DNA of 43,503 bases, taken from the NCBI GenBank assembly GCA_028282545.1, contig JANQHT010000125.1, forward strand, positions 1-43,503, given 5' to 3'. The stretch comes from Spirochaetales bacterium (GTDB lineage: Bacteria > Spirochaetota > Spirochaetia > DSM-27196 > Alkalispirochaetaceae). This document shows positions 8,816 through 15,877 of this stretch, piece after piece. The number at the start of each line of letters is the position of its first letter. Position 1 is the first letter of the stretch. The notes under the pieces were generated by a model. That model searched no databases, was not told where the DNA came from, and was given only the letters and a program-made list of their open reading frames with translations. The position numbers and the translations under genes were made by a program.

Positions 8816-9454
8816 ATGGAAAAGATAGAAACGAAAACCCTTCGTGAGAAGGCGTACGCAATGATCAGTAATTCGATCATGGCGGGAGAAATGCTGCCGG
8901 GGCAGAAATTCAGCCTGCGGTCGCTATCAGCGCGTCTCGGGGTTAGCACGATGCCAGTCCGGGAGGCACTTTGGCAGCTTGAAACAGAAAAAGTGATCAT
9001 CATAGAGAGCAATCGGCAGATGCTGATCAACTCGATCAATCGGCGTGACCTTGAGGATCTGTTCGAACTCCGTACATTTTTGGAATCAGAACTTGCCGTA
9101 CGAGCGTGTGCTGTTCGCACGGACGAGACCATCAATAACCTTAGTGCAATCTATCGCAACATTGAGGCGTCTATAGTTGACGTTACGAAATACTTACACT
9201 GGAATAAGGAGTTCCATTTTCTGCTATACAAAACAGGTGGTGTCGGAATCTACTTGGATACGGTTCGCTCGTTGTGGCTTCGAATCGCTCCATATTTCGC
9301 GATCCAAAACCAGTCTCCCGCTTCTCACATACAACTTGATCCGCACAAAGCCATGCTGGACAGCTTAATCGCCAGTGATAAAGCCCGCATGGCAGACGCG
9401 ATCCGGTGGGATTTGGAGTCCGCAAAACTGTACATCTCCAACCATATTGAATAG
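8816..9454 (+). CDS. GntR-family transcriptional regulator, FCD (FadR) subfamily
   Basis: This 212-residue regulator has an N-terminal winged helix-turn-helix (about residues 8-70, with SLRSLSARLGVSTMPVREAL) and a helical FCD effector domain (about 80-205). The FCD domain contains DLFELRTFLE and the metal-ligand-type histidines HWNKEFH and a later H. It is transcribed away from the dctP operon and probably represses it in response to the imported acid or a pathway intermediate. Its base composition looks more A+T-rich than the flanking genes, which could mean separate acquisition. No strong Shine-Dalgarno is seen just before the ATG. Confidence 0.9.
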   Translation: MEKIETKTLREKAYAMISNSIMAGEMLPGQKFSLRSLSARLGVSTMPVREALWQLETEKVIIIESNRQMLINSINRRDLEDLFELRTFLESELAVRACAVRTDETINNLSAIYRNIEASIVDVTKYLHWNKEFHFLLYKTGGVGIYLDTVRSLWLRIAPYFAIQNQSPASHIQLDPHKAMLDSLIASDKARMADAIRWDLESAKLYISNHIE

Positions 9455-9704
9455 TAGAATAAAAAAACGGTGGTTGGTCCTGCCGGAGTGTTTGAAGTTC
9501 ATCAGAAACGTGTCAGAATCAAGCGGTCGAGGATTAGCAAAACGCTAACGTACAGCAAAATGCTGAAACCCGGCGATCTTTCGTAGGAACGGCTGTAACA
9601 GATCGCGGTAGCGGCGGCTTGATGCGCGAAACGAACTTCGAAACCAGGTCGCGCGGTCTGAGCCGTAGTAATCCGCCTAAACGCTATGAAGGTCGGGTTG
9701 TTTC
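9455..9704. other. Intergenic interval between convergent genes, no gene seen
   Basis: No convincing coding frame or terminator was found. The only structure is an imperfect 11-bp direct repeat, AGCAAAACGCT (9536-9546) and AGCAAAATGCT (9554-9564), with an 18-bp period. Its meaning is unknown. Confidence 0.5.
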
Positions 9705-10529
9705 CTACCCCTTCACCGCCCCGGCGGTCATGCCGGCAATCAACTGCTTCTGGATGAAGAAGAAAAGCACGATTACCGGGATGGCGCTCACCACCCCGCC
9801 CGCGGTGAGCAGGCCCCAGGCGATCTGGTACTGACCCACCATGTTCTGAAGCGCAATCGGAATGGTTCGCACGTCACGACTCGTGAGAACCGAGGCAAAG
9901 ACGAACTCGTTCCAGGCGGTGATAAAGATGTAGATGCCCGTCGCGGCGATACCCGGCATCGCGACCGGAAAGACCACACGCACCAGCGCGCCAAAGCGAC
10001 TGCAGCCGTCGATCATCGCCGATTCGTCAAGTTGGTACGGAATCGCGTTGAAAAACGATGTCATCATCCACGTGGAAAAGGGAATGGTAAACGTTGCGTA
10101 CGCAAGGACAAGAGATAGATACGTATCCATAATTCCCAGGCGGGAGAAGATGACAAAGAGCGGTATCAGCAACAACACTACCGGGAACATGTTGATCACC
10201 AGGAACTGGAGGAGCAGAAACCGGCGCCCGCGAAACCGGAATCGTGAGAAGGAGTAACTCGCGGTAACGCTGAAGGCCAGGCCAAAAAGCATGCTGAAGG
10301 TGGCCACCAGGAAGCTGTCCGCGAGATTGTCGACAAAGTCGATCTTCACAAAGAGACGCGCGTAGTTCTCTCCGGTTGGGTTACGTGGAAAATAGCGCAG
10401 CCCCTCGACGTACATCTCGCCCTCCGGCGTAATCGAAGAGACAAATCCCCAAATGTAGGGACCGAGTGCGAAAAGCAGAATCAGTGCCAGCGGCAGGAAC
10501 ACAAAGAGCAGGCGATATATCAGTTTCAT
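9705..10529 (-). CDS. ABC sugar transporter permease, MalG-type (CUT1)
   Basis: This 274-residue inner-membrane permease has about six hydrophobic segments. The EAA loop that docks to the ATPase is seen as DESAMIDGCSRFGALVRVVF (about residues 178-197). It is the second permease of the operon and overlaps the first by 4 bp (ATGA). The C-terminus LIAGMTAGAVKG is typical of the MalG/UgpE group. It works with the upstream permease and binding protein to import a sugar or glycoside. No ATPase gene lies in the operon. Confidence 0.95.
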   Translation of the reverse strand: MKLIYRLLFVFLPLALILLFALGPYIWGFVSSITPEGEMYVEGLRYFPRNPTGENYARLFVKIDFVDNLADSFLVATFSMLFGLAFSVTASYSFSRFRFRGRRFLLLQFLVINMFPVVLLLIPLFVIFSRLGIMDTYLSLVLAYATFTIPFSTWMMTSFFNAIPYQLDESAMIDGCSRFGALVRVVFPVAMPGIAATGIYIFITAWNEFVFASVLTSRDVRTIPIALQNMVGQYQIAWGLLTAGGVVSAIPVIVLFFFIQKQLIAGMTAGAVKG

Positions 10530-11419
10530 CGCAAACGATCCTCCGTTCGAACAACCCGAATCACGTAGAGCGTGACCACGGTGATCAGGAGAATCGTGAG
10601 GTAGACGGCGATGGTACCGGCAAAGCCGAAATCCAGTCCTCGATACGCCTTGATATAGGAATAGAGCGGAAGCGTGTAGCTGCTGTAGCCGGGACCGCCA
10701 CCGGTCATGATGAAGATGATATCCAACGAGTTCGCGACCCAGATAGTTCGAAGGAGTATGGTCGTGAACAGAATGGGGCTGATCATTGGCAGGGTGATAC
10801 GGAAAAACTTCTGAAAGATGCCGGCACCGTCAACGTCGGCCACTTCGTACAACTCGGTCGGGATAGCCTGCAACCCGGCCAGAATCATCACGGCAAAAAA
10901 CGGAAACCCCTGCCACATCAACGCCACCATGATCGCCGGAAGCGCTGTGGTTGATTGCGCGAGCCACGGCACGTACCGTTCCAGCATACCCGACCGCACA
11001 AGCAAATCGTTGATGACACCCATGTTGCCGTCGTACATCCAGCGCCACATCAGTGCCGTGATGACGCTCGGCGTTACCCAGGGAATGAGGATCAGCGCCC
11101 GCGCCACGCCGCGGAAGGGAAACCGCTGGTTGAGAATCAAAGCCGCCACGAACCCGAGTGCAAGCTGCAGAGCGATGACGCCGATGATCCACACAAAGGT
11201 GTTTCCGAGGCTGATCCGGAACACCTCGTCCGCCCAGGCGTCGATGTAGTTGCGGAGTCCGATGAACCCGATTTCGTTCGGTTTCCAGATCACGTAGTTC
11301 ATGAAACTGAGCGAGATCGTGTAGACGATCGGAATGAAGACAATAAGCAGGGTGACGATGAGCGCCGGCGAGAGAAAGGTGTACGGCGCGGCCGTTGTCA
11401 TCAAGCGTCTGTTGTGCAA
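10526..11419 (-). CDS. ABC sugar transporter permease, MalF/UgpA-type (CUT1)
   Basis: This 297-residue protein has six hydrophobic segments and the ATPase-docking loop YEVADVDGAGIFQKFFRITL (about residues 195-214). The start given is a TTG at 11419 with GAGAGG five bases upstream. An ATG at 11401 (MTTAAP) has no ribosome site but is the alternative. It follows a hairpin that separates it from the binding-protein gene, and is coupled to the second permease downstream. It forms the membrane channel with that partner. Confidence 0.94.
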   Translation of the reverse strand: MHNRRLMTTAAPYTFLSPALIVTLLIVFIPIVYTISLSFMNYVIWKPNEIGFIGLRNYIDAWADEVFRISLGNTFVWIIGVIALQLALGFVAALILNQRFPFRGVARALILIPWVTPSVITALMWRWMYDGNMGVINDLLVRSGMLERYVPWLAQSTTALPAIMVALMWQGFPFFAVMILAGLQAIPTELYEVADVDGAGIFQKFFRITLPMISPILFTTILLRTIWVANSLDIIFIMTGGGPGYSSYTLPLYSYIKAYRGLDFGFAGTIAVYLTILLITVVTLYVIRVVRTEDRLR

Positions 11420-11430
11420 TACATCCTCTC

Positions 11431-11463
11431 AAAGAAAGGGGGGCGGCGGAGTCTCGCCGCCCC
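11431..11463 (-). terminator. Hairpin with T-rich tail between binding protein and permeases
   Basis: Arms GGGGCGGCG (11440-11448) and CGCCGCCCC (11455-11463) enclose six bases. On the minus strand they are followed by C-rich sequence and then TTTCTTT. It lies directly after the binding-protein stop at 11488. It probably terminates most transcripts, so the binding protein is made in excess over the permeases. Confidence 0.75.
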
Positions 11464-11487
11464 GGTACCGTCTTGTGCGATTCGCCG

Positions 11488-12735
11488 TTACTCGGAGAAG
11501 TGTTCGGCAAAGGTCTCCATCATTTCACGACTGGTGATCTCACCAAGGAACGCGCGCTGCATCGTTGCCGGCCACACCGCTTCCACAAACTCTGCCGTTG
11601 CCGGATGAGCCGGAAGGACACCGGCGAAGGGTGTGGAATCACTGGTGGCCTTGAAAAATCGGTCCAGATCGCCCTGGGGAAGGTTCGCGTTGCTCTTGTT
11701 GATCGAGACCTGTCCGCTCGACTCCTGCCAGAGAGCGTTGTTCTCCGCCTCGGCCAGGAACGAAGCCCACTTGAAGGCCGCATCGGGTACGTCGGTCGCC
11801 GCAAAGACGGCGTTCTCTTCATCGCCGAAGCTGGTCCATACACCGTCGCTGCCCATTGGGACGGGGAACGCCGAGATCTTGTCGCCTAGTGCGTCGTGCA
11901 TGCCCCGGGCGCTGCCGATGTGGTGGATGGTCATCGCGGTCACACCGTTCTGCATGTTCGCCACGATTTCGCGGAATCCGTCATTCGGCGTCGTGGGTGG
12001 GCTCACGCCGTGCTCGCGGTAGAGGTCGATAAACCACTGGTTGGCCGCAATTGCCTCCGGCGTCGTGAGGCCGATATTGCCGAACCGGTCAAAGAATTCC
12101 GCGCCGCTGGATAGTACAAAGGAGCCCCACCAGTCGTGACCGCCCCGGGCGCCGCGAATACCAAATCCATACACGTCGACCTCGCCGTCACCATCGGTAT
12201 CACGAGTCAGCGCCTTTGCGACGTCCAGGAACTCGTCGCGTGTTGTCGGAATATCGAGCCCCAGTTCTTCGAACATGTCCACGCGGTAGTACATGTAGAG
12301 TACGACCATCTGGAGCGGCATCAAGTACTGTTTCCCGTCGGTGTATTCCGTCAATTCCCAAATACGATCGTACACGTCGTCGCGTCCGTCCCATTTTGCA
12401 ATGTAGCTGTCGAGCGGCAGGAGCGCTCCGAGTTCCACCAACTGCGGCTGCCACCAGAGCTTCACCTGCGCCACATCCGGGGGATTGCCCGCCGCCACGG
12501 CCGTCAGCAGGCGCTGATAGTAGGCATCCCAGGGCACGCGTTCAGCTTGAATACTGATGCCCGGGTTCTCGGACTCGAACTTGGTGATCAACGGTGTGAG
12601 CGCGGTCTCCGGGTCGTCGAAGTGGTACCAGAACCGTACCACCTGTTCCTCCTGCGCCTCCTGTCCGCCGGTCGCAAAAGCAACGACGGAAACGACGAGC
12701 AAAAGTGCCAATGTCAAGGAAATTGTTCGTCTCAT
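11488..12735 (-). CDS. ABC sugar-binding protein, extracellular solute-binding family 1
   Basis: This 415-residue exported receptor starts MRRTISLTLALLLVVS and has leader end VAFATGGQEAQ. The mature part carries the family-1 (MalE/UgpB-like) pattern FESENPGISIQAERVPWDAYYQRLLTA, quoted here only as FESENPGI and PWDAYYQRLLTAVAAG. The stretch GNPPDVAQV follows at about residue 78. It captures a sugar for the two permeases downstream. The AAGGGGG site before the ATG is strong. The ligand cannot be predicted, but the two upstream transketolase genes suggest a sugar that enters the pentose-phosphate type of metabolism. Confidence 0.95.
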   Translation of the reverse strand: MRRTISLTLALLLVVSVVAFATGGQEAQEEQVVRFWYHFDDPETALTPLITKFESENPGISIQAERVPWDAYYQRLLTAVAAGNPPDVAQVKLWWQPQLVELGALLPLDSYIAKWDGRDDVYDRIWELTEYTDGKQYLMPLQMVVLYMYYRVDMFEELGLDIPTTRDEFLDVAKALTRDTDGDGEVDVYGFGIRGARGGHDWWGSFVLSSGAEFFDRFGNIGLTTPEAIAANQWFIDLYREHGVSPPTTPNDGFREIVANMQNGVTAMTIHHIGSARGMHDALGDKISAFPVPMGSDGVWTSFGDEENAVFAATDVPDAAFKWASFLAEAENNALWQESSGQVSINKSNANLPQGDLDRFFKATSDSTPFAGVLPAHPATAEFVEAVWPATMQRAFLGEITSREMMETFAEHFSE

Positions 12736-12773
12736 ACGAACCCCCTTTTTGTATTCCTTCCCGGTGCCGAACG

Positions 12774-13730
12774 TTACCGCTTGCGGCCAACGGCCTGCAG
12801 GGCGGACGCCACAATGGCAGCGGAAGTCAGTCCATACGCTTCGAGTATTTCGTCGGGTTCGCCCGACTCGCCAAAGGTGTCGGCAACGCCAACGCGTTCA
12901 ACCGGTACCGGGTGGGTAGCACCTAGGACTTCGGAGATAGCACCGCCCAGACCGCCAAGGACCGAGTGTTCCTCGGCCGTGACGACGCATCCGCAACGGC
13001 GCGCCGCGTCGGTGACGGTTCCTTTGTCAAGGGGCTTGATCGTGTGCACGTTCACGACGGTAGCTTCCACACCGTGCTCCGACGCGAGCTCATCCGCCGC
13101 CTCGAGTGCCATCGAGACCATGATACCCATCGCGCAGATGGCGACGTCACGGCCGTCCCGAAGAATCGGTGCCTCGTCAATACGGAATCCCTGATCAGGA
13201 TGAGAAAAGACCGGCGTCGGAATCCGACCAAGGCGCATATAGACGGGGCCGTCGTGTTCAACAATCGCACGCGTGGCTGCGGCCGCTTCGTTCGCGTCTG
13301 CCGGCAGGATGACGGTCATCCCGGGAATCATGCGCATCAGCGCTACATCTTCGAAGGCCTGGTGCGTGGCGCCATCGGGTCCCACCGTTACGCCGCCGTG
13401 GCTGGTACAGATCTTCGCGTTCGCCTTGTTGTAACCGATCGATACACGAATCGGCTGATTTCCGAGGCTTGTGGCGAAGATCGCAAACGTTGTCGCAATG
13501 GGAATTTTGCCCGCCAGGGCCAACCCGGCGGCGGTTCCCATCATGTCCGCTTCGCTGATACCCATTTGAATGAAGCGTTCGGGGAACGCCGTGGCAAACG
13601 CATCCAGGCGAATCGCTTCGGCCAGATCCGCGGTAAGGACGACGATGTCCGAGTTTTCGCCGCCCAGCGTGACAAGGGTTTCTCCAAAGGCGTCGCGCAT
13701 CGCACGTTTTGCGGTAGCCTGGATGTTCAT
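12774..13730 (-). CDS. Transketolase, C-terminal subunit
   Basis: This 318-residue protein is the second half of a split transketolase. It carries the pyrimidine-binding domain with the catalytic glutamate region MGISEADMMGTAAGLA (about residues 56-71) and the stretch HGGVTVGPDGATHQAFED. A C-terminal domain ends in VADTFGESGEPDEIL. It needs the N-terminal half encoded just upstream (ATGA overlap) to bind thiamine diphosphate and transfer two-carbon ketol units. It sits in an operon with a sugar ABC transporter and a GntR regulator. The substrate is unknown; split enzymes of this kind include apulose-4-phosphate and sulfofructose transketolases. Confidence 0.93.
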   Translation of the reverse strand: MNIQATAKRAMRDAFGETLVTLGGENSDIVVLTADLAEAIRLDAFATAFPERFIQMGISEADMMGTAAGLALAGKIPIATTFAIFATSLGNQPIRVSIGYNKANAKICTSHGGVTVGPDGATHQAFEDVALMRMIPGMTVILPADANEAAAATRAIVEHDGPVYMRLGRIPTPVFSHPDQGFRIDEAPILRDGRDVAICAMGIMVSMALEAADELASEHGVEATVVNVHTIKPLDKGTVTDAARRCGCVVTAEEHSVLGGLGGAISEVLGATHPVPVERVGVADTFGESGEPDEILEAYGLTSAAIVASALQAVGRKR

Positions 13731-14626
13731 GGGCGCGCTCCGTTGTTGTTGCCGGCGACAATCGGAAAGTCCTCGTACCCGAGGGCCTCACCAATCTCCT
13801 CCAGTGCGGCGGCGGCCTCCTTTGGCGACGGTTTGGTACCGTGCCACTTGGCAAGCCCCTCCCAGGCGACAACGCCCCGGGCCATTTCCACCTCGAGCAC
13901 GAAGCACTGCGGCTTGCCGGTGGCCTCTCGGGACGCATCGCCTTCGTCGGGATCGTCGCCCAACGCTGCACGGAGCGCATCCACGTCATGACCGTGTACG
14001 CGTTGTGCCTCCCATCCAAAGGAAGCAAAACGCCGGTCGATCGGTTCCTGGGTCTTCACGTCGGAAACGCGGCCGTCGATCTGAACGTCGTTCGCAAGAA
14101 TGAGGTAGACGGTATTCCCCAGCCGATGGTGTCCGGCGGTCATCGCCGCCTCCCATACCTGGCCTTCGGCAAGTTCACCGTCTCCGAGAATGCAGTAGAC
14201 CCGGGCGTCGCTGCCGTTCATTCGGAGCGCCATGGCGAGTCCGTTCGCCACGGAGGGGCCCTGGCCAAGGGGGCCGGAGGAGGTCTCTACGAGTCCGGGG
14301 AGCTTCGCCCGCGCCGGGTGGCCCTGGAGCCGGCTCCCGAACCTCCGGTGCGTCTCGAGTTCCTCCAGGGGCAAATAGCCCGTGCGGGCGAGTACCGCGT
14401 ACCAGGACGCGCAGATATGACCGTTGCTCAGTACCACGCGGTCTCGCTCAGACCAATCCGGTTCCGACGGACGGTGGCGGAGGATGCCCCCTCCGTAGAG
14501 CACGGCAAAGAGTTCCGCTGCGCCCATGGCTCCGCCAACGTGGCCGGAGCCGGCGTGGGTAACCATCCGTATGGCGTCGCGCCGGAGCTGCGTTGCCAGG
14601 CTTTGAAGTTCGACCGCGCTTGTCAT
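13727..14626 (-). CDS. Transketolase, N-terminal subunit
   Basis: This 299-residue protein is the thiamine-diphosphate/Mg-binding half. Marks are HAGSGHVGGAMGAAEL near residue 24, SNGHICASWYAVLA, ETSSGPLGQGPSVANGLA, and the cofactor motif GDGELAEGQVWEAA followed by the conserved Asn in ILANDVQIDG. In most relatives the motif reads I-V-D-x-N, so here the Asp is replaced by Leu. The gene overlaps the gntR stop (ATGA) and the next gene start (ATGA), which implies tight co-translation. It pairs with the C-terminal subunit downstream. Confidence 0.93.
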   Translation of the reverse strand: MTSAVELQSLATQLRRDAIRMVTHAGSGHVGGAMGAAELFAVLYGGGILRHRPSEPDWSERDRVVLSNGHICASWYAVLARTGYLPLEELETHRRFGSRLQGHPARAKLPGLVETSSGPLGQGPSVANGLAMALRMNGSDARVYCILGDGELAEGQVWEAAMTAGHHRLGNTVYLILANDVQIDGRVSDVKTQEPIDRRFASFGWEAQRVHGHDVDALRAALGDDPDEGDASREATGKPQCFVLEVEMARGVVAWEGLAKWHGTKPSPKEAAAALEEIGEALGYEDFPIVAGNNNGARP

Positions 14627-15372
14627 CCTGAAGTAACTCCTGTACGACGGAAGCGCCGCTCCCGGGCGCCTCCCATGTGTTCGGCCATCGCGCGCTCGGC
14701 GAAAGAGGCATCGCGCGACAACAGGGCCTCCACGATGCGGGTGTGTTCGGCAAGCGTTTCCCGCCGGCTCGTTTTGTCGACGATCTCCGCGTTACTGTGC
14801 GCCCGGTTTGTCTTGATGATCTCCGGCGTCAGGTAGCCAAGAAGTGAAGCGAGGACGGGGTTTTTCGCGGCACGCCCGATCGCCAAGTGGAAGAGGTGGT
14901 CTTCGTCGAGTGCGAGGCTCCCCGAGAGAATAGCCCGTTCAAACTCCTCGTGCGCCGCCCGGACCGCATGAAGGTCCTCGTCCGTGGCACGCTCCGCCGC
15001 GATCCGCGCCGCGTGCACCTCCAGGATCTCTCGCGTTTCGAAGAGCGCATCGATGTCGTGGTTGCCGCCGCGGAGGAGCGAGGAGATGAGTCCCTGGAGC
15101 GTCTTTTCGCCAATCTCGGCGACAAAGGTCCCCCGTTGCGACTCGGTTCGAACCACACCGTAGAACTCCAGCTTCTTCAGGGCGTCCCGTACCGGGCCGC
15201 GTCCCACCTGGAAACGGTCCGCCAAGGCCCGTTCCGAGGGGAGTTTCATCCCGGACCGGAGTTGCCCTGAGGCGATGAGTGCCTGGATCTGTTCGATGAT
15301 GATGTCGGAGGTTTTTCGATTCTCGATCTGGCGAAAGAGCGTCAGGTGTTCATCTGACTGCCTGCCGGTCAT
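14623..15372 (-). CDS. GntR-family transcriptional regulator, FadR/FCD subfamily
   Basis: This 249-residue regulator has a winged helix-turn-helix (about residues 15-85, with MKLPSERALADRFQVGRGPV) and an FCD ligand domain (about 100-225, with DALFETREILEVHAA and DEDHLFHLAIGRAA). It is the first gene of the operon with the split transketolase and the ABC transporter. It probably represses its own operon through the palindromes at 15389-15416. GGAGG precedes the ATG by six bases. The effector is presumably the imported sugar or its phosphate. Confidence 0.93.
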   Translation of the reverse strand: MTGRQSDEHLTLFRQIENRKTSDIIIEQIQALIASGQLRSGMKLPSERALADRFQVGRGPVRDALKKLEFYGVVRTESQRGTFVAEIGEKTLQGLISSLLRGGNHDIDALFETREILEVHAARIAAERATDEDLHAVRAAHEEFERAILSGSLALDEDHLFHLAIGRAAKNPVLASLLGYLTPEIIKTNRAHSNAEIVDKTSRRETLAEHTRIVEALLSRDASFAERAMAEHMGGARERRFRRTGVTSG

Positions 15373-15388
15373 GCAACCTCCATTTATA

Positions 15389-15416
15389 TGGTTAACCGGT
15401 AACTGGTTAACCAGTT
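15389..15416. promoter_or_regulatory. Double operator with perfect 16-bp palindrome, probable GntR/FadR site
   Basis: AACTGGTTAACCAGTT (15401-15416) is its own reverse complement. A half-extended second copy TGGTTAACCG lies at 15389-15398. FCD regulators are known to favour TGGT-N2-ACCA-like sites. The pair lies just downstream of the predicted transcription start of the operon, in the leader before gntR, the position for a roadblock or start-site repressor. Confidence 0.75.
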
Positions 15417-15422
15417 TGGAAA

Positions 15423-15451
15423 AAGTACTACTGCATCAACCGCTTGTCAAG
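15423..15451 (-). promoter_or_regulatory. Predicted promoter of the gntR-transketolase-ABC operon
   Basis: On the minus strand a perfect TTGACA (15446-15451), then 17 bp, then TACTTT (15423-15428). The -10 is a weak match. The start would fall near 15416, at the edge of the palindromic operator. A closer TATAAA at 15383-15388 was considered but would leave no room for the ribosome site. Confidence 0.5.
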
Positions 15452-15483
15452 AAGACGCTCCGGAATCCACCAGTCCTCATTTT

Positions 15484-15612
15484 GGAGATCACATACCCGT
15501 GGCCCGGGAGGAAGAACAAAACGCTGGACTTCGCTACGCTGCAGAGACGCGTTTTGTTCTTCCTTCCGGGCGCGCCTGGTACTATTCGCCTCCATTCGGC
15601 AATGTGATCTCC
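15484..15612. repeat. Nested inverted repeat, long hairpin
   Basis: Inner arms 15502-15524 and 15549-15571 are 23 bases each with a single mismatch around a 24-base loop; key blocks are GGAAGAACAAAACGC and GCGTTTTGTTCTTCC. Outer arms GGAGATCACAT (15484-15494) and ATGTGATCTCC (15602-15612) are perfect. The spacing between inner and outer arms is unequal (7 and 30 bases). It could be a small non-autonomous element or a strong terminator for a minus-strand transcript. No second copy was noticed in the window. Confidence 0.7.
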
Positions 15613-15640
15613 ACCATGCGAACTGCTTGTTGTATCGAAA

Positions 15641-15724
15641 CTACACTACCCGACCAGCCAGCAGCCCCGCACACCGCTCGATAAACGCCACGAGGCCGAT
15701 ACGTTTTCCTTTCCGTGTCTCCAT
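15641..15724 (-). CDS. Possible 27-residue small protein
   Basis: A short frame starts METRKGKRIGL and ends GLLAGRVV. The ATG follows GGAGG at a normal distance, and the frame is basic at the start and hydrophobic later. Downstream on the same strand lies the large inverted repeat, which could terminate its message. There is no homology recognised, and a chance frame is quite possible. Confidence 0.25.
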   Translation of the reverse strand: METRKGKRIGLVAFIERCAGLLAGRVV

Positions 15725-15877
15725 CACATCCTCCAAAATTCGAGTTTCCCCGAGGGTAGAACTGAACGAGCCCGGCGGCGAGTTCCAATCGAGGCGATTG
15801 CCGGTGGGCCAATGGGCCGATTGGAAAACCACACACCTCGTCCCCCTGTAACGAATCGTGGATAATGCGAGTACGAG

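Larger units (their letters stand above)
15452..15877. other. Gene-poor interval with nested inverted repeats
   Basis: About 425 bp without a convincing normal gene. It holds a large inverted repeat (15484-15612) and a 27-codon frame on the minus strand (15641-15724), both listed separately. The remaining part up to the MocR-type gene shows no clear promoter or terminator. Confidence 0.55.

Noticed and set aside
9536..9564. Start of a CRISPR-like repeat array
   Set aside because: Only two imperfect 11-bp copies with an 18-bp period; no further units, spacers or cas genes.
12136..13194. Plus-strand open frame of 352 codons
   Set aside because: It runs antisense through the ABC binding protein and transketolase genes, crosses their boundary and has no domain features.
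15383..15388. TATAAA as the -10 of the gntR-transketolase operon
   Set aside because: The start would fall about four bases before the ATG and inside the ribosome site, so the upstream TTGACA promoter is preferred.
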